Shown here one piece after another: positions 15,760 to 18,527 of a stretch of DNA of 18,527 nucleotides; the first letter of the stretch is position 1; the number at the start of each line of letters is the position of its first letter. The position numbers were made by a program, and so were the translations under genes. Source of the stretch: Burkholderiales bacterium (lineage in GTDB: Bacteria; Pseudomonadota; Gammaproteobacteria; Burkholderiales; SHXO01); the NCBI GenBank assembly GCA_026125625.1, contig JAHCKU010000017.1:1-18527 (forward strand), read 5' to 3'. The notes under the pieces were generated by a model that saw only the letters and a list, made by a program, of their open reading frames with translations, was not told the origin of the DNA and ran no database searches.

Positions 15760-17499
15760 ATGGCTGCAGTCAACACCACCATCGCCGCCATCTTCGACGA
15801 GATTGCCGATCTTCTGGAGATCCAGGGAGCGAATCCGTTCCGGGTACGCGCCTACCGCAACGCCGCCAGCACCATCGGCGATCTCGGCAGCGACGTGCGC
15901 ACCTTCATCCAGCGCGGCATGCCGCTCACGGACATACCCGGCATCGGCGAGGATCTCGCACACAAGATCCGGGAGATCATCGACACCGGCGGCTGCGAGT
16001 TCCTGCGCCGGCTCGAGCAGGAGGTACCGCCCGGTGTAGCCCGGCTGCTGAAAGTACCCGGGCTCGGCCCGAAGCGCGTGAAAACGCTGTGGCATGAACT
16101 GGACATCAGCAGCGTCGAGCTGCTGCTGCGGGCGGCCCAGGCGCAGCGTATCCGCAACCTTCCCGGCTTCGGGGAAAAGACCGAACACAAGATCCTGGAG
16201 GCGCTGCAGCGCATCTCCGGCGAAGAGCGGCGGCTCGAGCTGGCGCTGGCCACGCAGTACGCCGAGCCGCTCGCGGCCTATCTGCGCGCACTGCCGGCAG
16301 TGCAGAGCGTCGAGATTGCCGGCAGCTATCGGCGCATGCGCGAGACCGTGGGCGATATCGACATGGTCGTGATCGCCGACGATCACGCCCAGGTGATGGA
16401 CGGGCTGGCACGCTATCCGGGCGTGCGTGAAGTCGCGGCAAGCGGCACCACGCGCGCCACCATGCTGCTCGACTCCGGATTGCAGGTGGACGTGCGTGTG
16501 GTTCCGCACGCCAGCAGCGGCGCGGCACTGGTGTATTTCACCGGCTCCAAGGCGCACAACATCGCCATTCGCCGCCTGGGCCTGGAGCGTGGCCTGAAGA
16601 TCAACGAGTACGGCGTGTTCCGCGACGAAGTGCAGATCGCCGGCGAGACCGAGGAATCGGTCTACGCCGCGCTCGATCTCCCCTGGATTCCGCCCGAGCT
16701 GCGCGAAGACCGGGGCGAGATCGAGGCGGCACGCGCGGGCCGGCTTCCCGAGCTGATCACGCTGGCCGACCTGCGCGGCGACCTGCACGTGCGCACCACC
16801 GCCAGCGACGGTCAGCATGGCGCCGAAGAGATGGCGCATGCGGCACGCGCGCGCGGCCTGGAATACCTGGCGATCACCGATCGCTCGCAACGCCTGGGCG
16901 GTGCGAATGGTGTGGATGCTGCACGCCTGGCCAGGCAGAGTGACGAGATCGATCGGCTGAACGCACGTCTTTCCGGCTTCACCCTGCTCAAGGGCATAGA
17001 AGTCGACATCCTGGACGACGGCAGCCTCGACCTGCCCGATGCAGTGCTGTCCCGGCTCGACATCGTGATCGCCGCGGTGCACAGCCGGTTCGATCTGCCG
17101 CGTGCGCGCCAGACCCGGCGCATCCTGCATGCACTGGACAATCCGCACGTGCACGTTCTGGCTCATCCGCTCGGCCAGCTCATCGGCGAACGCGAGACCT
17201 ACGACGTCGACATGCAGAAAATCATGCGCAAAGCCAGGCAACGCGGCGTGGCGCTCGAGCTGAGCGCGCACCCCGGCCGGCTCGATCTGAGTGATGCCCA
17301 CTGCCGCATGGCAAAGGACGAAGGCGTGCTGGTGGCGATCGATTCCGACGCGCATGCAACCTTCGAATTCGACATGCTGCGCCTGGGCATCGGCCAGGCG
17401 CGGCGCGGCTGGCTGGAGCGCGACGACGTGCTCAACACCCGGCCGCTGACGCAGTCGCGCGCGCTGCTGCGTCGAGCGCCGCGGCGCGACAAGCGCTGA
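15760..17499 (+). CDS. polX: DNA polymerase/exonuclease PolX with altered PHP site
   Basis: Bacterial family X polymerase, likely for gap filling in base-excision or break repair. The 579-residue chain starts with AAVNTTIAAIFDEIADLLEIQG (8-kDa-like helix-hairpin-helix region; IPGIG and VPGLGPKRVK follow). The nucleotidyltransferase domain has GSYRRMRETVGDIDMV with Asp199 and Asp201, plus Asp244 in LQVDVRVV, so the polymerase site is intact. The PHP domain runs from about residue 340. His343, Asp350, Glu414, His441, His469, Asp530 and His532 are kept, but the HxH motif reads DLHVRT (Arg345) and ITDHS reads ITDRS (Arg375). The frame is open to 15676, overlapping the YciI gene. ATG 15760 gives the usual length and first conserved block, although its ribosome-binding site is weak. 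Confidence 0.95.
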   Translation: MAAVNTTIAAIFDEIADLLEIQGANPFRVRAYRNAASTIGDLGSDVRTFIQRGMPLTDIPGIGEDLAHKIREIIDTGGCEFLRRLEQEVPPGVARLLKVPGLGPKRVKTLWHELDISSVELLLRAAQAQRIRNLPGFGEKTEHKILEALQRISGEERRLELALATQYAEPLAAYLRALPAVQSVEIAGSYRRMRETVGDIDMVVIADDHAQVMDGLARYPGVREVAASGTTRATMLLDSGLQVDVRVVPHASSGAALVYFTGSKAHNIAIRRLGLERGLKINEYGVFRDEVQIAGETEESVYAALDLPWIPPELREDRGEIEAARAGRLPELITLADLRGDLHVRTTASDGQHGAEEMAHAARARGLEYLAITDRSQRLGGANGVDAARLARQSDEIDRLNARLSGFTLLKGIEVDILDDGSLDLPDAVLSRLDIVIAAVHSRFDLPRARQTRRILHALDNPHVHVLAHPLGQLIGERETYDVDMQKIMRKARQRGVALELSAHPGRLDLSDAHCRMAKDEGVLVAIDSDAHATFEFDMLRLGIGQARRGWLERDDVLNTRPLTQSRALLRRAPRRDKR

Positions 17500-17507
17500 G
17501 CGCGAAG

Positions 17508-17525
17508 CCGGCGCCTTCTCGCCGG
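17508..17525 (+). terminator. GC-rich hairpin after polX
   Basis: CCGGCG and CGCCGG form a 6-bp stem with a 6-base loop, 8 bases after the polX stop codon. No T-tract follows, so this is at most a weak or Rho-assisted transcript end. Confidence 0.3.
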
Positions 17526-17690
17526 AGTGTGCGCATAACCAGGTTCGGCTGCCAAATCGTCACGCACCGGCAGTACACTCACAATACGTGACGGGCATCC
17601 TGCTCACGCAGTGATGCAGTATTTACAACCAGTATCGCCCAGCCGGCGCCTGCAGTCTGCGGCGTCTCGTTCACGGCGCCTGCGCGGCAG

Positions 17691-17704
17691 TTGATGCAGG
17701 TCAA
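17691..17704. promoter_or_regulatory. FNR/ANR-type binding site upstream of the DUF2934-hsp20 genes
   Basis: TTGATGCAGGTCAA matches TTGAY-N4-RTCAA and differs from the strict TTGAT-N4-ATCAA consensus by one base. It sits in the 283-bp gap between polX and the DUF2934 gene, 78 bp before that start codon. A class II promoter would put the start site near 17739; no good -10 is visible there (17727-17732 reads ACACTT). The rest of the gap has a repeated CGGCGCCTGC (17644-17653 and 17674-17683) and a CGTCACG/CGTGACG inverted pair (17558-17564, 17587-17593), of no known role. Confidence 0.6.
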
Positions 17705-17782
17705 AGTCCTCTCATCTACATGACCGACACTTACCAACAGTAACTTCGCTGCTTCGATCGTCGGCAACAAGGAGCGTATTCA

Positions 17783-18124
17783 ATGGATACCAGCGAAATC
17801 ACCAGCCAATCGACCACGACCCGCAAACGAAAGGCGGGAAAGGCGGCCGCGTCCCGACCGGCAACGCCACGGGAAGGCTCCGCCGCGGATACCCTCAAGA
17901 CCGCTGCGCGCGCGCAAGCGGCACAGCAAGCCCGGCAGGCAGCCGCGGTGCAAAGTGAATCCCGAGCGAGACAGGAGATCGACGCGCAGCAATGGCAGCA
18001 GCAGGTGGCGGAAGCGGCCTATTTCCGCGCCGAGCTGCGCGGCTTCGTCGGCGGCTCGCCCGAGCAGGACTGGTTCGAAGCCGAGAACGAGCTGCGCCGC
18101 CAGGAGCAGGAAACGAGAGCTTGA
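17783..18124 (+). CDS. DUF2934 domain small protein
   Basis: A 113-residue protein of unknown function. Residues 1-70 are low complexity, rich in Ala, Thr, Arg, Lys and Gln (TTTRKRKAGKAAASRPATP, then AQAAQQARQAAAVQSESRARQ), probably disordered or helical and basic. The C-terminal part, AEAAYFRAELRGFVGGSPEQDWFEAENEL, matches the short DUF2934 motif (aromatic residues, Arg-Gly-Phe, Gly-Gly, Asp-Trp, Glu-Ala-Glu). AAGGAG 12 bases upstream supports the ATG. It lies 23 bp before the hsp20 gene with the same orientation and an FNR/ANR-type box upstream, suggesting a stress-linked role. Confidence 0.8.
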   Translation: MDTSEITSQSTTTRKRKAGKAAASRPATPREGSAADTLKTAARAQAAQQARQAAAVQSESRARQEIDAQQWQQQVAEAAYFRAELRGFVGGSPEQDWFEAENELRRQEQETRA

Positions 18125-18147
18125 ATCAGCGCGAGGAGTAAACGACC

Positions 18148-18527
18148 ATGGCAAATCTCCAACGTTTCGATCCCTTCCAGGAATTGGACGACATGCTGCG
18201 CGGCCTGGTCTTTCGTCCAGTGCGCATGGCGCACGCGCCACAGATCGAGTCGATCAGGATCGACGCCACCGAGGATGACAAAGCCTATCGCATCACCGCC
18301 GACATTCCCGGTGTGCACAAGGAGGACATCAGGATCTCGGTCGACGACAACGAGGTGACGATCACGGCTGAATCCAGCAGCGACAAGGAAGAGAAAGAAG
18401 GCGAACGTGTCGTGCTGCGTGAGCGCGCATACGGCGCGATGTCGCGCACGCTCACGCTGCCGCAAGCGGTGGACGACGACAACGCCCAGGCGCGCTACGA
18501 GAACGGCGTACTGACGCTGACCTTGCC
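18148..18527 (+). CDS. Hsp20/alpha-crystallin small heat-shock protein, C-terminus cut by window edge
   Basis: Holdase chaperone that binds unfolding proteins without ATP. The 126 visible residues start MANLQRFDPFQELDDMLRGLV, the usual N-terminal arm, followed by the alpha-crystallin domain from about residue 35: IRIDATEDDKAYRITADIPG, VHKEDIRISVDDNEVTI, RAYGAMSRTLTLPQAVD and ARYENGVLTLTL, the last being the A-x-x-x-NGVL signature. Only the C-terminal tail with its I-x-I-type motif is likely missing. ATG 18148 has GAGGAG nine bases upstream. It is the second gene after the FNR/ANR-type box and probably co-transcribed with the DUF2934 gene. Confidence 0.95.
   Translation, partial: MANLQRFDPFQELDDMLRGLVFRPVRMAHAPQIESIRIDATEDDKAYRITADIPGVHKEDIRISVDDNEVTITAESSSDKEEKEGERVVLRERAYGAMSRTLTLPQAVDDDNAQARYENGVLTLTL

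Noticed and set aside
15652..17355. Minus-strand open frame of 567 codons opposite polX
   Set aside because: The plus strand encodes a full PolX with catalytic motifs; the antisense product is His/Gln/Ala-rich shadow sequence without family features.
17500..17782. Possible tRNA or small RNA gene in the polX-DUF2934 gap (a GGTTCGG stretch resembles a T-loop)
   Set aside because: No matching acceptor, anticodon or T-stem pairing could be found around it.

Overview
The window is high-GC (roughly two thirds G+C by eye) bacterial chromosome, densely packed with protein genes. The gene content and two FNR/ANR-type palindromes fit a proteobacterium, probably a beta- or gammaproteobacterium capable of low-oxygen life. 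This is inferred from gene families, not from a marker gene. I see no rRNA, tRNA, CRISPR array or transposase gene.

Minus-strand half (about 1-8229, read right to left): glgB and glgA (glycogen branching enzyme and glycogen synthase) are followed by a complete nickel-pincer (NPN) cofactor set. This consists of a LarA-superfamily racemase/epimerase, then larC (nickel insertion), larE (sulfur transfer) and larB (carboxylation), and finally the first 84 codons of a DUF502 membrane protein that runs off the left edge. Genes overlap or sit within a few bases, except for a 72-bp glgA-larA gap, a 50-bp larA-larC gap holding a strong hairpin, and a 131-bp larB-DUF502 gap. The lar genes should supply the cofactor for the LarA-like enzyme, whose substrate cannot be told from sequence.

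Divergent region (8230-8670): the glgB/glgC intergenic space carries a 190-bp nested inverted repeat (8468-8657) bounded by TA. It looks like a small non-autonomous (MITE-like) element and ends only 13 bp before the glgC start codon.

Plus-strand half (8671-18527): glgC (ADP-glucose pyrophosphorylase) is followed by two different GH57 enzymes. One resembles amylopullulanase/alpha-amylase and the other is a 4-alpha-glucanotransferase. Together with glgA and glgB they form a glycogen synthesis and remodelling cluster: GlgC makes ADP-glucose, GlgA elongates, GlgB branches, and the GH57 enzymes trim or rearrange chains. Next come an aminoglycoside-phosphotransferase/P-loop kinase fusion, a YciI-like small protein and a PolX-type DNA polymerase whose PHP nuclease site has two His-to-Arg changes. 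A 283-bp gap precedes a DUF2934 protein and an Hsp20 small heat-shock protein cut by the right edge.

Two sequences matching TTGAY-N4-RTCAA (13716-13729 and 17691-17704) lie upstream of the kinase-fusion gene and the DUF2934-hsp20 pair. They suggest that both stress-type transcription units are switched on by an FNR/ANR regulator at low oxygen. The points most worth a second look are the MITE-like element, the two ANR-type boxes with their gene partners, the degenerate PHP site of PolX, and the uncharacterised LarA homologue.
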